Positions 15,982-25,522 of a DNA stretch of 64,000 bases are shown one piece after another. The translations under genes and the position numbers were made by a program. This DNA comes from Streptomyces himalayensis subsp. himalayensis. GTDB lineage: Bacteria > Actinomycetota > Actinomycetes > Streptomycetales > Streptomycetaceae. Each line of letters begins with the position of its first letter. Within the stretch, counting starts at the first letter, position 1. Where the stretch lies: the NCBI RefSeq assembly GCF_013778455.1, contig NZ_JACEHE010000002.1:372001-436000 (forward strand), written 5' to 3'. Under the pieces are notes generated by a model, which was given only the letters and a program-made list of their open reading frames with translations, was not told the DNA's origin and searched no databases.

Positions 15982-17808
15982 ATGGGGCACTACAAGTCGA
16001 ATCTCCGCGACATCGAGTTCAACCTCTTCGAGGTGCTCGGGCGCGACAAGCTGTACGGCACCGGCCCGTTCGCGGAGATGGACACCGACACCGCCAAGAG
16101 CATCCTCGACGAGCTGACCCGGCTCGCGGAGAACGAGCTGGCCGAGTCCTTCGCGGACGCCGACCGCAACCCGCCGGTGTTCGACCCCGAGACCAACACC
16201 GCCCCCGTCCCGGCGTCCTTCAAGAAGTCCTACAAGGCCTTCATGGACTCCGAGTACTGGCGCCTGGGCCTGCCCGAGGAGATCGGCGGCACCACCGCCC
16301 CGCCGTCGCTGATCTGGTCGTACGCGGAGCTGATCCTCGGCGCGAACCCGGCGGTCTGGATGTACTCGTCCGGCCCCGCGTTCGCCGGGATCCTCTTCGA
16401 CGAGGGCAACGAGGTCCAGAAGAAGATCGCGCAGATAGCGGTGGAGCGGACCTGGGGCTCCACGATGGTGCTCACCGAGCCGGACGCCGGTTCGGACGTC
16501 GGCGCGGGCCGCACCAAGGCGATCCAGCAGGAGGACGGCTCCTGGCACATCGAGGGCGTGAAGCGCTTCATCACGTCCGGTGAGCACGACATGGAGGAGA
16601 ACATCCTCCACTACGTCCTCGCCCGTCCCGAGGGCGCGGGCCCGGGCACCAAGGGCCTGTCCCTCTTCCTCGTCCCGAAGTACCTCTTCGACTTCGAGAC
16701 CGGCGAGCTGGGCGAGCGCAACGGCGTCTACGCCACGAACGTCGAGCACAAGATGGGCCTCAAGGCCTCCAACACCTGCGAGATGACGTTCGGCGACCGC
16801 CACCCCGCCAAGGGCTGGCTGATCGGCGACAAGCACGACGGCATCCGCCAGATGTTCCGCATCATCGAGTTCGCCCGCATGATGGTCGGCACGAAGGCGA
16901 TCTCCACGCTCTCGACGGGCTACCTCAACGCCCTCGAGTACGCCAAGGAGCGCGTCCAGGGCCCCGACCTGGCGAACTTCATGGACAAGACCGCGCCCAA
17001 GGTCACCATCACGCACCACCCGGACGTGCGCCGCTCGCTGATGACGCAGAAGGCGTACGCGGAGGGCATGCGCGCCCTGGTCCTGCACACCGCGGCTGTC
17101 CAGGACGAGATCGCGGTCAAGGGGGCGGCGGGCGAGGACACCTCTCAGCTGCACGCGCTCAACGACCTGCTCCTGCCGATCGTGAAGGGCTACGGCTCCG
17201 AGAAGGGTTACGAGCAGCTCGCGCAGTCCCTGCAGACCTTCGGCGGCTCCGGCTTCCTGCAGGAGTACCCGATCGAGCAGTACATCCGCGACGCCAAGAT
17301 CGACACCCTCTACGAGGGCACCACCGCGATCCAGGGCCAGGACTACTTCTTCCGGAAGATCGTCCGCAACCAGGGCGCCGCGCTGAACTCGCTCGCCGAG
17401 GAGATCAAGAAGTTCCTCGCGGTCGGCACCGGCGGCGAGGAGCTGGCCGCGGCCCGCGACTCGCTCGCCAAGGCGGCCGTCGAGCTCGAGGCGATCGTCG
17501 GCGTCATGCTGACCGACCTCGCGGCCACCGAGCAGGACGTCAAGAACATCTACAAGGTGGGCCTCAACACCACCCGCCTGCTGCTGGCCTCGGGTGACGT
17601 GGTCGTCGGCTACCTGCTGCTGCGGGGCGCCGCCGTGGCCGCCGAGAAGCTCCCGACCGCCTCCGCCAAGGACAAGGCGTTCTACACGGGCAAGATCGCG
17701 GCCGCGAAGTTCTTCGCCGCCAACATCCTGCCGGGCGTCGCCGTCCAGCGTCAGCTGGCCGAGGCCGTCGAGCTGGACCTGATGGACATCGACGAGGCAG
17801 CCTTCTAG
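15982..17808 (+). CDS. acyl-CoA dehydrogenase, large (about 600-aa) subfamily
   Basis: 608 residues from ATG at 15982 ([19 protein letters not shown]). This class of FadE is about 200 residues longer than classical acyl-CoA dehydrogenases owing to N- and C-terminal extensions. FAD/substrate motifs include [24 protein letters not shown], and the C-terminal region with the FGGSGF and [15 protein letters not shown] signatures. It catalyses the FAD-dependent first step of beta-oxidation, feeding electrons to ETF. Monocistronic, with its own promoter region and a strong terminator. Confidence 0.95.
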   Translation: MGHYKSNLRDIEFNLFEVLGRDKLYGTGPFAEMDTDTAKSILDELTRLAENELAESFADADRNPPVFDPETNTAPVPASFKKSYKAFMDSEYWRLGLPEEIGGTTAPPSLIWSYAELILGANPAVWMYSSGPAFAGILFDEGNEVQKKIAQIAVERTWGSTMVLTEPDAGSDVGAGRTKAIQQEDGSWHIEGVKRFITSGEHDMEENILHYVLARPEGAGPGTKGLSLFLVPKYLFDFETGELGERNGVYATNVEHKMGLKASNTCEMTFGDRHPAKGWLIGDKHDGIRQMFRIIEFARMMVGTKAISTLSTGYLNALEYAKERVQGPDLANFMDKTAPKVTITHHPDVRRSLMTQKAYAEGMRALVLHTAAVQDEIAVKGAAGEDTSQLHALNDLLLPIVKGYGSEKGYEQLAQSLQTFGGSGFLQEYPIEQYIRDAKIDTLYEGTTAIQGQDYFFRKIVRNQGAALNSLAEEIKKFLAVGTGGEELAAARDSLAKAAVELEAIVGVMLTDLAATEQDVKNIYKVGLNTTRLLLASGDVVVGYLLLRGAAVAAEKLPTASAKDKAFYTGKIAAAKFFAANILPGVAVQRQLAEAVELDLMDIDEAAF

Positions 17809-17834
17809 TCAACCCGGCTACAGACGCCCCCCTT

Positions 17835-17875
17835 TACGAGGGCCCGCTTCCCACCCCCGGGAGCGGGCCCTCGTA
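17835..17875. terminator. terminator after acyl-CoA dehydrogenase
   Basis: 17-bp arms (17835-17851 and 17859-17875, core GAGGGCCCGCT) with one mismatch and a 7-nt loop, 26 bases beyond the stop codon and 18 bases before the next start. Confidence 0.9.
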
Positions 17876-17893
17876 CGTCGTTAAGGTGATCCC

Positions 17894-19222
17894 ATGACCT
17901 CTCCTGTCCGCTTCGACCGCGGCCACACCGACGACCTCATGTCCTTCCTGACGGCAAGCCCGTCGCCGTACCACGCTGTGGCCAGCGCCGCCGAGCGGCT
18001 GGAGAAGGCGGGCTTCCGGCAGGTCTCGGAGACCGACGCCTGGGAGGGGTCGACCGGCGGGAAGTACGTGCTGCGCGGCGGCGCGATCGTCGCGTGGTAC
18101 GTGCCGGAGGGCGCCGCACCGCATACACCGTTCCGGATCGTCGGCGCGCACACCGACTCGCCGAACCTGCGGGTCAAGCCGCTGCCCGACACCGGAGCCC
18201 ACGGCTGGCGGCAGATCGCTGTCGAGATCTACGGCGGGCCGTTGCTCAACTCCTGGCTGGACCGTGACCTCGGCATCGCGGGACGGCTCTCGCTGCGGGA
18301 CGGCTCGAATGTGCTGGTCAACGTCGACCGGGCGCTGCTGCGCGTACCGCAGCTGGCCATCCATCTCGACCGGTCGGTGCACACCGAGGGCCTCAAGCTC
18401 GACAAGCAGAAGCATCTGCAGCCGATCTGGGGTCTGGGCGAGCCCGGCGAGGGCGGCCTGATCCGCTTCCTGGAGGACGAGAACGGGATCGAGCCGGGCG
18501 AGGTCACCGGCTGGGACCTGATGGTCCACTCGATCGAGCGGCCTTCCTATCTCGGCCGCGACCGGGAGCTGATGGCCGGGCCGCGCCTGGACAACCTGCT
18601 GTCCGTGCACGCGGGCACGGCGGCGCTCGCGGCGGTGGCGGGCTCCGCGACGTCGGGCGCCGACCTCCGTTCTGCGAAGCAGACAGACAAACTCAGCATC
18701 CCGGTGCTGGCCGCCTTCGACCACGAGGAGAACGGGTCCCAGTCCGACACCGGCGCGGACGGCCCGCTGCTGGGCTCGGTCCTCGAGCGGTCGGTGTTCG
18801 CGCGCGGCGGTTCGCTCGAGGACCGGGCGCGCGCCTTCGCGGGGACGGTGTGCCTGTCCTCCGACACAGGCCACGCCGTCCACCCCAACTACGCGGAGCG
18901 GCACGACCCGACGCACCACCCGCGCGCGAACGGCGGACCGATCCTCAAGGTCAACGTCAACAACCGCTACGCGACGGACGGTTCGGGCCGTGCCGTGTTC
19001 GCGGCGGCGTGTGAGAAGGCCGGCGTCCCCTTGCAGTCCTTCGTCTCGAACAACTCGATGCCGTGCGGCACGACGATCGGCCCGATCACCGCCGCCCGGC
19101 ACGGCATCAAGACCGTCGACATCGGCGTCGCGATCCTGTCGATGCACAGCGCCCGCGAATTGTGCGGCGCGGACGACCCGTTCCTGCTGGCGAACGCGCT
19201 GGTGGCGTTCCTGGAGGGCTGA
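17894..19222 (+). CDS. apeB: M18 family aminopeptidase
   Basis: 442 residues. Zinc-binding motifs of the M18 (aspartyl aminopeptidase/aminopeptidase I) family are clear: GAHTDSPNLRVKP near residue 85, FDHEENGSQSDTGADGP near 275, and SSDTGHAVHPNYAERHDP near 320. A late histidine lies in ILSMHSARE. It is a di-zinc exopeptidase that removes N-terminal acidic or neutral residues in the cytoplasm, normally as a large homo-oligomer. The ATG start lies just after a terminator, so it has its own promoter. Confidence 0.95.
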   Translation: MTSPVRFDRGHTDDLMSFLTASPSPYHAVASAAERLEKAGFRQVSETDAWEGSTGGKYVLRGGAIVAWYVPEGAAPHTPFRIVGAHTDSPNLRVKPLPDTGAHGWRQIAVEIYGGPLLNSWLDRDLGIAGRLSLRDGSNVLVNVDRALLRVPQLAIHLDRSVHTEGLKLDKQKHLQPIWGLGEPGEGGLIRFLEDENGIEPGEVTGWDLMVHSIERPSYLGRDRELMAGPRLDNLLSVHAGTAALAAVAGSATSGADLRSAKQTDKLSIPVLAAFDHEENGSQSDTGADGPLLGSVLERSVFARGGSLEDRARAFAGTVCLSSDTGHAVHPNYAERHDPTHHPRANGGPILKVNVNNRYATDGSGRAVFAAACEKAGVPLQSFVSNNSMPCGTTIGPITAARHGIKTVDIGVAILSMHSARELCGADDPFLLANALVAFLEG

Positions 19223-19336
19223 GGGCCCACGTCAGCGACTTTCAAGTCGCCGCCTCCGCATGGCCGTTCGGGCTCGGGGTACTCGACCTCGGCCTTGAAC
19301 AGACATACGGGACCTCAGAGCAGGGAGGCGAGACCT

Positions 19337-19582
19337 ATGGGCCTGGGCGGATGCATCATCCTGATCGCCGCGGGGGCCATCCTCACGTTCGCGACCGACT
19401 GGGACATGCAGGGCGTGAACCTCGACGTGGTCGGGATCATCCTCATGGCCGTCGGCCTCATCGGCGTGGCCACGTTCAGCAGCATCGCAAGGCGCCGCCG
19501 CGTACTGATGCCACCGGGTTCCCCGGTGGTGGAGGAAGAGCGGCACCATCACCATGGGCGCGGGTACGGCGGGTACGAGTGA
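19337..19582 (+). CDS. small two-helix membrane protein (DUF6458-like)
   Basis: 81 residues from ATG at 19337, chosen because GGGAGGCGAG lies just upstream. The N-terminal helix GCIILIAAGAILTFA and a second helix VVGIILMAVGLIGVATF frame a short polar loop containing WDMQGVNLD. The C-terminal tail is basic and then His/Gly/Tyr-rich (HHHHGRGYGGYE). This is the DUF6458 pattern, common in actinobacteria and of unknown function. It is followed by a 135-bp gap before a convergent gene. Confidence 0.8.
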   Translation: MGLGGCIILIAAGAILTFATDWDMQGVNLDVVGIILMAVGLIGVATFSSIARRRRVLMPPGSPVVEEERHHHHGRGYGGYE

Positions 19583-19717
19583 CGTACACACCGCTGCGGG
19601 CGGTGGGCCCGCCGGTACCGCTGTGGGCAATCGTTCCGCTGGGGCAATGGGGGAGGGTGGGCACAGCACCACGACGGCGGGTAACCCGACGTCGTACGGT
19701 GCCCACCCGGGCGCACG

Positions 19718-21562
19718 TCAGCCCGCGTCCATGCCGGCCAGAACGAGCGGCAACCGCCCGACCCCGCCCGCCGCAAGCCGAACCGGCACCCCCCAGTCCT
19801 GCTGGTGCACATGGCACGCGGGGTACTCATTGGCGGGATCGTCATCGCACGACGCCGCCATGGCGGACACATGCAACACCCCCTCCGCCACAGAGGGATT
19901 GAGCTCGAGCACCCGCTCGAGATCGGTCCCCGCCCCGTCCCCCGCAAGCAGCAACTCCGGCGGCGTGGAAGACACAAGCAGCCTCGTCGACGGCCCGTAC
20001 CGCGTATCCAGCTTCTGCCCGGCCGGCGCCTGGAAGATCACGTCCAGCTGAAGCTTGCCGGGGGCGACCTCGGTCGCGGCCCGCTGCGTACGGTGGGCGA
20101 CCGACTCGACCCGTACGGCCTCCTCCGGCAGCCGCAGCCGCGTCAGCCGGTGGCGGGCCGACTCGACGACCACGATGTCGCCGGACTCGGCAAGCAGCAC
20201 GGCATCGCTCGGCTCCCGCAGATCAGTGGCGAGCGTGGTCACCTCGCCCGTCGCCGGGTCGTACCGGCGCAGGGCGTGGTTGTACGTGTCGCTGACGGCG
20301 ACGGAGCCGTCGGGGAGGGCGGTGACGCCGAGCGGGTGCTGGAACAGGGCCTGCTCGGCGGCCCCGTCGCGGTGCCCGAAGTCGAACAGGCCGGTACCGA
20401 CGGCGGTGTGCACAGAATCGTCCCGGTCCACCCAGCGCAGCGCCGATGTCTCGGAGTCGGCCAGCCACAGCCGCTCCCCGTCCACCGACACGGCAAGACC
20501 GGACGGCTGCGCGAACCATGCCTCGGCGCCGGGACCATCGACCAGACCCTCGTTGGTCGTACCGGCCGCGACGGCCACGGCCTCGTCCGCCGGGTCGTAC
20601 GTCCACAGCTGGTGGACGCCGGCCATCGCGATCCACACCTTGCCGCCGAAGACGGCCACGTCCCAGGGCGATGAGAGGTCGACCTCGCGGGCGGGGCCGC
20701 TCGTCGGGGAGCCCTGCCACCACTGGCGGCCGGTCCCGGCGAGCGTCGTGACCGCGCCCGTGGCGAGGTCGAGGCGGCGCAGCGCGTGGTTCACGGTGTC
20801 CGCGACCACGACCGCCGCGCCGTCGTCGATCAGCGCCAGACCCTGCGGCTCGCTGAAGGCCGCCGCCTCCGCCGGTCCGTCGGCGAAACCGCGCTCGCCC
20901 GAGCCGATACGGCGCCCGACGCTCTCGCCGTCGGCGGCCAGCTCCACCAGCTGGTGCCGGGTCGTGTCGCTGACCAGGAAGTTCCCGGACGGCAGGAGCA
21001 GCGCCTTGCCGGGAAAGCGCAGGTCGGTCGCGACGGGCTCCGGCGGTACGTACGGCCCGTCGCCGCGCCGCAGCGTGCCCTTCGCCTCGTGCTCGGCCTC
21101 CAGCTCCTCGACCAGCTTCGCGATCGCGTGCGCATGGCCCTCGCCGGCGTGCTGCGCGACGACGTACCCCTCGGGGTCGATGACGACGAGGGTGGGCCAG
21201 GCACGGACCGCGTACTGCTTCCAGGTGGCGAGCTCGGGGTCGTCGAGCACCGGGTGCTCCACGCCGTACCGCTCGACGGCGTCCACGACGGCCTGGTGCT
21301 CGGCCTCGTGCACGAACTTCGGCGAGTGCACGCCGATGATCACGACGGTGTCGCGGTGCTTCTCCTCAAGCTCGCGCAGCTCGTCGAGGACGTGCAGGCA
21401 GTTGATGCAACAAAAGGTCCAGAAATCCAAAACGACGATGCGTCCCCGCAGGTCAGCGAGGGTGTACTGCTGGTCGCCGGTGTTGAGCCAGCCGCCCTTG
21501 CCGATCAGCTCGGGGGCACGGACACGGGCGCGGCGCGGCTGCGCGGAGGAGACGTCGTTCAT
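19718..21562 (-). CDS. thioredoxin-like protein with NHL beta-propeller
   Basis: 614 residues. An N-terminal thioredoxin/AhpC-type domain (about 20-160) has the redox motif FWTFCCINCLHVLDEL, with a CxxC (CINC) preceded by an extra cysteine. A six-bladed NHL-repeat propeller (about 175-480) follows, with repeated units such as GLALIDDGAAVVVADTVNHALRR and GVTALPDGSVAVSDTYNHALRR. The C-terminal 120 residues form a further beta-rich domain. This matches the mammalian NHLRC2 architecture. It is cytoplasmic, with no signal peptide, and the redox partner is unknown. Proteins of this layout are conserved in actinobacteria. Confidence 0.92.
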   Translation of the reverse strand: MNDVSSAQPRRARVRAPELIGKGGWLNTGDQQYTLADLRGRIVVLDFWTFCCINCLHVLDELRELEEKHRDTVVIIGVHSPKFVHEAEHQAVVDAVERYGVEHPVLDDPELATWKQYAVRAWPTLVVIDPEGYVVAQHAGEGHAHAIAKLVEELEAEHEAKGTLRRGDGPYVPPEPVATDLRFPGKALLLPSGNFLVSDTTRHQLVELAADGESVGRRIGSGERGFADGPAEAAAFSEPQGLALIDDGAAVVVADTVNHALRRLDLATGAVTTLAGTGRQWWQGSPTSGPAREVDLSSPWDVAVFGGKVWIAMAGVHQLWTYDPADEAVAVAAGTTNEGLVDGPGAEAWFAQPSGLAVSVDGERLWLADSETSALRWVDRDDSVHTAVGTGLFDFGHRDGAAEQALFQHPLGVTALPDGSVAVSDTYNHALRRYDPATGEVTTLATDLREPSDAVLLAESGDIVVVESARHRLTRLRLPEEAVRVESVAHRTQRAATEVAPGKLQLDVIFQAPAGQKLDTRYGPSTRLLVSSTPPELLLAGDGAGTDLERVLELNPSVAEGVLHVSAMAASCDDDPANEYPACHVHQQDWGVPVRLAAGGVGRLPLVLAGMDAG

Positions 21563-21648
21563 CCCTCAAGGGTGCCATCCCTTTCAGGCGCGCCCTGCGC
21601 GAAGCCCGCAGGCGCACCTCTGCAGGCCCGCCGCACGGCCTGACTCCT

Positions 21649-22062
21649 TCAGGCTTCGGGGTCCTCCACCGCAAGGTCATGCCCCGTCGTGGCGTCCACG
21701 TGGTCCGGGACCTCCTCGTGGCGGTCGCCGACCGTCAGGGTCCCCGTGGGTTCGAAGAGCAGGATCGACGCGCCGGACGGTGCGGTCGGCTTGTGCTCCA
21801 CGCCGCGCGGGACGGTGAAGACCGAGCCCTTGGGGAGGGTGACCATGCGCTCGCCGGCTTCGGGCTCGCGCAGCGCGATGGTCAGCTCGCCGTCGATGAC
21901 CAGGAAGAACTCGTCCGTGTGCTCGTGGGCGTGCCAGAGGTGCTCGCCTTCGACCTTGGCGATGCGTACGTCGTAGTCGTTGACGCGGGTGACGATGCGG
22001 GGGCTCCACTGCTCGGTGAAGGAGGCGAGGGCCTTGTCGAGAGAGATGGGTTCCTGTGTCAT
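21649..22062 (-). CDS. single-domain cupin protein
   Basis: 137 residues with one cupin barrel. Metal-ligand pattern: HLWHAHEHTDEFFLVIDGELTI gives His-x-His, Glu region, and GSVFTVPRGVEHKP gives the last histidine. Small cupins of this kind are often isomerases or sensors, and the reaction is unknown here. Divergently transcribed from the AraC/DJ-1 regulator with only 52 bp between starts, so the regulator is a likely controller. The acidic C-terminal tail (VEDPEA) is unremarkable. Confidence 0.88.
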   Translation of the reverse strand: MTQEPISLDKALASFTEQWSPRIVTRVNDYDVRIAKVEGEHLWHAHEHTDEFFLVIDGELTIALREPEAGERMVTLPKGSVFTVPRGVEHKPTAPSGASILLFEPTGTLTVGDRHEEVPDHVDATTGHDLAVEDPEA

Positions 22063-22114
22063 GCCGTCATCGTCGGGGATGCCGTACCCGTCGTACGAGT
22101 GCTAGAAATCGCAC

Positions 22115-23119
22115 ATGCCGCAAGGATCCTCTCAGCCGGTGCGGACCCATCGGGTCGCCGTGATCGTCGACGAGGGCACGAACCCGTTCGAGGTCGGTGT
22201 GGCCACCGAGCTGTTCGGGCTGCCGCGGCCCGAGCTGGGGCTGCCGTGGCCGCCTTACGAGGTGACGCTGTGCACTCCGACGCCCGAGGTGCGGATGAAC
22301 CACGGCTTCTTCACGCTGACCGGGGTGCCCGGGCTGGACGCCGTGGACGACGCCGACATCCTCGTCGTGCCCGGCCGGCCGGACAACGTCGTCCCGCGCG
22401 GTGTCGCCGTGCTCGACGCCATTCGGCGCACGCACGCGCGTGGCGCCCGCGTCATGAGTTTCTGCACCGGCAGTTTCGCGCTTGCCGAGGCCGGGCTGCT
22501 CGACGGGCGGCGGGCCACGACACACTGGCGCTGGGCGGACTCCTTCCGGGAACTGCATCCGAAGGTGCTGCTGGAGCCGGACGTGCTCTTCGTGGACGAG
22601 GGCGACCTCCTCACCGCCGCGGGCAGCGCGGCCGCGCTGGACCTCGGACTGCACATCTGGCGCCGGGACCACGGCGCCGAGATCGCCAACGCCGTGTCCC
22701 GGCGACTGGTGTTCGCCGCCCACCGAGACGGCGGGCAACGGCAGTTCGTGGAGCGGCCCGTCCCCGACGTACCGGACGAGTCCCTCGCGCCGCTGCTGGC
22801 CTGGGCCCAGGAGCGGCTCGGCGAACCGCTGACTGTCGCGGACCTCGCCGCGCGGGCTGCGGTGAGCCCGGCCACTCTGCACCGGAGGTTCCGGGCCCAG
22901 CTGGGCACCACGCCACTCGCCTGGCTGACGGGTGAGAGGGTGGCGCTGGCGTGCCGCCTCATCGAGCGCGGCGAGGTGCGCCTGGACGTGGTCGCCCAGC
23001 GAAGCGGCCTCGGCACCACAGCGAACCTGCGCGCCCGGCTGCGCCGCGAGACGGGACTCAGCCCGTCGGCCTACCGGCGGCGTTTCGGCCCGGTCCTCGG
23101 GGAATCCCTGACCGCATGA
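22115..23119 (+). CDS. AraC-family regulator with DJ-1/PfpI domain (GlxA/FtrA type)
   Basis: 334 residues. The N-terminal DJ-1/PfpI-like domain (about 10-180) has the nucleophile-elbow region SFCTGSFALAEAGLLDG. The C-terminal AraC double helix-turn-helix (about 225-330) reads PLTVADLAARAAVSPATLHRRF and the conserved end GLSPSAYRRRF. Such regulators sense small metabolites and often activate the adjacent divergent gene, here the cupin. The stop overlaps the start of the next gene by four bases (ATGA), implying translational coupling to the LURP-one protein. Confidence 0.92.
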   Translation: MPQGSSQPVRTHRVAVIVDEGTNPFEVGVATELFGLPRPELGLPWPPYEVTLCTPTPEVRMNHGFFTLTGVPGLDAVDDADILVVPGRPDNVVPRGVAVLDAIRRTHARGARVMSFCTGSFALAEAGLLDGRRATTHWRWADSFRELHPKVLLEPDVLFVDEGDLLTAAGSAAALDLGLHIWRRDHGAEIANAVSRRLVFAAHRDGGQRQFVERPVPDVPDESLAPLLAWAQERLGEPLTVADLAARAAVSPATLHRRFRAQLGTTPLAWLTGERVALACRLIERGEVRLDVVAQRSGLGTTANLRARLRRETGLSPSAYRRRFGPVLGESLTA

Positions 23120-23604
23120 GATACCTCGTACGGGACCGGATCCTCGGCATCGGTGACGACTACTGGATCGAGGACGAGCAGGGCGGCAAGGCGTTTCTCG
23201 TCGACGGCAAGGCGTTGCGTCTGCGGGACACCTTCGAGCTGAAGGACCCGCTGGGGCGGGTGCTGATCGTCGCCCGGCGCAAGATGCTGGCGTTGCGCGG
23301 GGAGATGGTGATCGAGCGGGACGGCGAGCCCCTGGCCACCGTGAAGCGCAAGCGCCTGTCGCTCCTGCGCAACCAGTACCGCGTGGCCCTGGCTCACGGC
23401 ACCGAGATGGACGTCCGCGGCAAGATCCTGGACCGCGAGTTCACCGTCGAACGCGACGGCTTGCCCCTGGCCCGTATCTCGCGCCGCTGGCTGCACGTGC
23501 GCGAGACGTACGGCGTCGAAATCCTGGACGACCAGGCAGACCCGTCCCTGCTGCTCGCGATCACGGTGTGCGTGATCCAGCTGGCGGACAGGGAACAGGG
23601 ATAG
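23116..23604 (+). CDS. LURP-one-related / DUF567 protein
   Basis: 162 residues from ATG at 23116, which overlaps the regulator stop as ATGA. The sequence is a run of short beta strands with repeated pattern (FLVDGKALRLRDTFELKDPLGRVLIVARRKML; FTVERDGLPLARISRRWLHVRETYGVEI), characteristic of the Tubby-like LURP-one fold. Some family members bind membranes or lipids and the function in bacteria is unknown. It shares its transcript with the AraC/DJ-1 regulator. Confidence 0.85.
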   Translation: MRYLVRDRILGIGDDYWIEDEQGGKAFLVDGKALRLRDTFELKDPLGRVLIVARRKMLALRGEMVIERDGEPLATVKRKRLSLLRNQYRVALAHGTEMDVRGKILDREFTVERDGLPLARISRRWLHVRETYGVEILDDQADPSLLLAITVCVIQLADREQG

Positions 23605-23611
23605 GGCTCCG

Positions 23612-24430
23612 TCAGCGGCGCGGCGCGTCCAGCCCCAGCACCCGGTCCTTCAGCGCAGGGAACTGCTCCCGGGTCGTGGCCACCCGGCCCGGATCGAACT
23701 CCACGGTGAGGACCTCCTCACTGGTCCCGGCCTCGCCGAGTACCTCGCCCCAGGGATCGACCACGATGCTGTGCCCCGCCTGGGGCACCCCCGCATGCGT
23801 ACCGGCCGTCCCGCACGCCAGCACATACGCCTGGTTCTCCACGGCGCGCGCCTGCGCGAGCAGCGTCCAGTGGGAACGCCGCCGCTCCGGCCAGCCCGCC
23901 GGGATGACGAGGAGCTCGGCGCCCGCGTCGACCAGCCCCCGGAACAGCTCGGGGAAGCGCAGGTCGTAGCAGGTGGCGAGACCGGCCGTCGTGCCCGGCA
24001 TCCGTACCGTGACCAGGTTGCTGCCCGCGCCCATCAGCACGGCCTCGCCCTTGTCGAAGCCGAAGCGGTGGATCTTGCGGTAGGCGGCGGCGAGCTGCCC
24101 GTCGGGGGAGAAGACGAGCGAGGTGTTGTAGAGCGGGCCGTCGCCCGCGGCGGAGCCGCTGTCAGATGCAGTGCGCTCGGGGATCGAGCCGGCGTGCAGC
24201 CAGACACCCGCGTCGCTCGCTGCCTTGGCCATCGCCTCGTACGTCGGACCCTCCAGGGGCTCGGCCTCGGCGGCGAACGACTCGTAGGCGAAGGCGCCCG
24301 TGGTCCACAGCTCGGGCAGGACGACGAGATCGGCGCCCGCCTGTTCGCTCACCAGAGAGGCCGCGCGCTTCCGTCGAGAATCGACCGATTCGTCGTCATC
24401 TACACCGATCTGGATGAGCGAAGCGCGCAC
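23612..24430 (-). CDS. carbon-nitrogen hydrolase (Nit2/omega-amidase-like)
   Basis: 272 residues from GTG at 24430 (MRASLIQIGVD). The open frame runs far upstream, but nitrilase homology begins here. The catalytic triad is Glu in VVLPELW, Lys in AYRKIHRFGF, and Cys in ATCYDLRFPELFR. The family hydrolyses amides or nitriles. CYDLRFPE is typical of the Nit/omega-amidase branch, which cleans up 2-oxoacid amides or deaminated metabolites. It is convergent with the LURP-one gene, 7 bp apart. The substrate is inferred from family only. Confidence 0.9.
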   Translation of the reverse strand: MRASLIQIGVDDDESVDSRRKRAASLVSEQAGADLVVLPELWTTGAFAYESFAAEAEPLEGPTYEAMAKAASDAGVWLHAGSIPERTASDSGSAAGDGPLYNTSLVFSPDGQLAAAYRKIHRFGFDKGEAVLMGAGSNLVTVRMPGTTAGLATCYDLRFPELFRGLVDAGAELLVIPAGWPERRRSHWTLLAQARAVENQAYVLACGTAGTHAGVPQAGHSIVVDPWGEVLGEAGTSEEVLTVEFDPGRVATTREQFPALKDRVLGLDAPRR

Positions 24431-24580
24431 ACTACCACCGTCCTGGCATTCGACCCGTCCACACGGGCCTACGATCGTCACACGAAAGCACTGCCGGGGT
24501 GCCTTCTGGCAGCGTAACTTAAGCGCAGAGCCTCCCACCCAGTTCCGTTCCGCCCGCGCACAAACCGCCCGAGGGGTCCC

Positions 24581-25405
24581 GTGAGTCTCCATCCCAGCCT
24601 TCAGACCTATGCCGACGCCTGGACCCACTCCGTGGAAGCCATAACCGAGCTGGTGCAGCCGCTCGTGGAGGGGGAGTGGAACAGGGCGACGCCATGCCCG
24701 GGCTGGTCCGTGCGCGACATCGTCTCCCACGTCATCGGCCTGGACTGCGAGATGCTGGGCGACCCGCGGCCGATCCATACGCTGCCTCGCGATCTGTACC
24801 ACGTGAAGACCGAGCACCAGCGCTATATGGAGATGCAGGTCGATGTGCGGCGCCACCACACCGCGCCCGAGATGACCTCCGAACTGGAGTACACGGTCAT
24901 CCGCCGCATGCGGCAGCTGCGCAACGAGGGGCGGCACCCGGAGGCCACGGTCCGCGGGCCGCTGGGTACCGAGCGGACCCTGGAACACGCCATGCGGATG
25001 CGGGCGTTCGACATCTGGGTGCACGAGCAGGACCTGCGCGCGGCTCTCGGCCAGCCGGGCAACCAGGACTCCCCCGGCGCCTACGTCACCCGGGACTTCC
25101 TCCTGGCGGCGCTGCCCAAGGTGGTCGCCAAGGACGCGGGGGCGCCGGCGAATTCGGCCGTCGTCCTCGATGTGAACGGGCCGGTGGACTTCCTGCGCAC
25201 CGTCCGCGTGGACGCGGAGGGCCGCGGCACGGTCGACGGCGCCCCGTCCCTCGGCCCCGCCGTGACGCTCAGCATGGACTGGGAGACGTACGTCCGCCTG
25301 GCCTGCGGCCGCGTACAGCCGCTGGATGTCGCGGACCGGGTGAAGTCGGAGGGCGACCAGGACCTGGCGGCGGCGATCCTGCGGCATTTCGCGGTGACGC
25401 CGTAA
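24581..25405 (+). CDS. maleylpyruvate isomerase-family (mycothiol-dependent) protein
   Basis: 274 residues from GTG at 24581. The N-terminal DinB/MDMPI four-helix bundle contains NRATPCPGWSVRDIVSHVIG, whose histidine with later histidines (IWVHEQDLR) forms the metal site of mycothiol-dependent isomerases and transferases. The C-terminal part has an SCP2-like sterol-carrier pattern (LSMDWETYVRLACGR) seen in this family. Mycothiol is the main thiol in actinobacteria, so a thiol-transfer or isomerase role is likely. Single gene, followed by a dispersed hairpin element. Confidence 0.88.
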   Translation: MSLHPSLQTYADAWTHSVEAITELVQPLVEGEWNRATPCPGWSVRDIVSHVIGLDCEMLGDPRPIHTLPRDLYHVKTEHQRYMEMQVDVRRHHTAPEMTSELEYTVIRRMRQLRNEGRHPEATVRGPLGTERTLEHAMRMRAFDIWVHEQDLRAALGQPGNQDSPGAYVTRDFLLAALPKVVAKDAGAPANSAVVLDVNGPVDFLRTVRVDAEGRGTVDGAPSLGPAVTLSMDWETYVRLACGRVQPLDVADRVKSEGDQDLAAAILRHFAVTP

Positions 25406-25416
25406 GGGAGTGTGAT

Positions 25417-25481
25417 CAGCCCGTCCGGCGTTTGAGGACGAGCCCGTCAGGGCGATGGGGGTCTGGGGGCGGAGCCCCCAG
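25417..25481. repeat. dispersed Streptomyces-type hairpin element, copy 1
   Basis: CAGCCCGTCCGGCGTTTGAG GACGAGCCC, then GGCGATGGGGGT and hairpin CTGGGGGC-GGA-GCCCCCAG (25463-25481). Near-identical copies lie at 39948-40014 and 43010-43073. All are at gene ends between convergent or independent units, so they can act as terminators. The conserved 5' half is not explained by that. Confidence 0.85.
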
Positions 25482-25522
25482 TACCGGAAGCGGGGCGGGC
25501 CCAGCCGGAACAGTGCGGCGTA

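Noticed and set aside
23612..25387. 591-codon version of the nitrilase gene
   Set aside because: Homology to carbon-nitrogen hydrolases begins only at the GTG at 24430. The upstream part is antisense to the maleylpyruvate isomerase-family gene.
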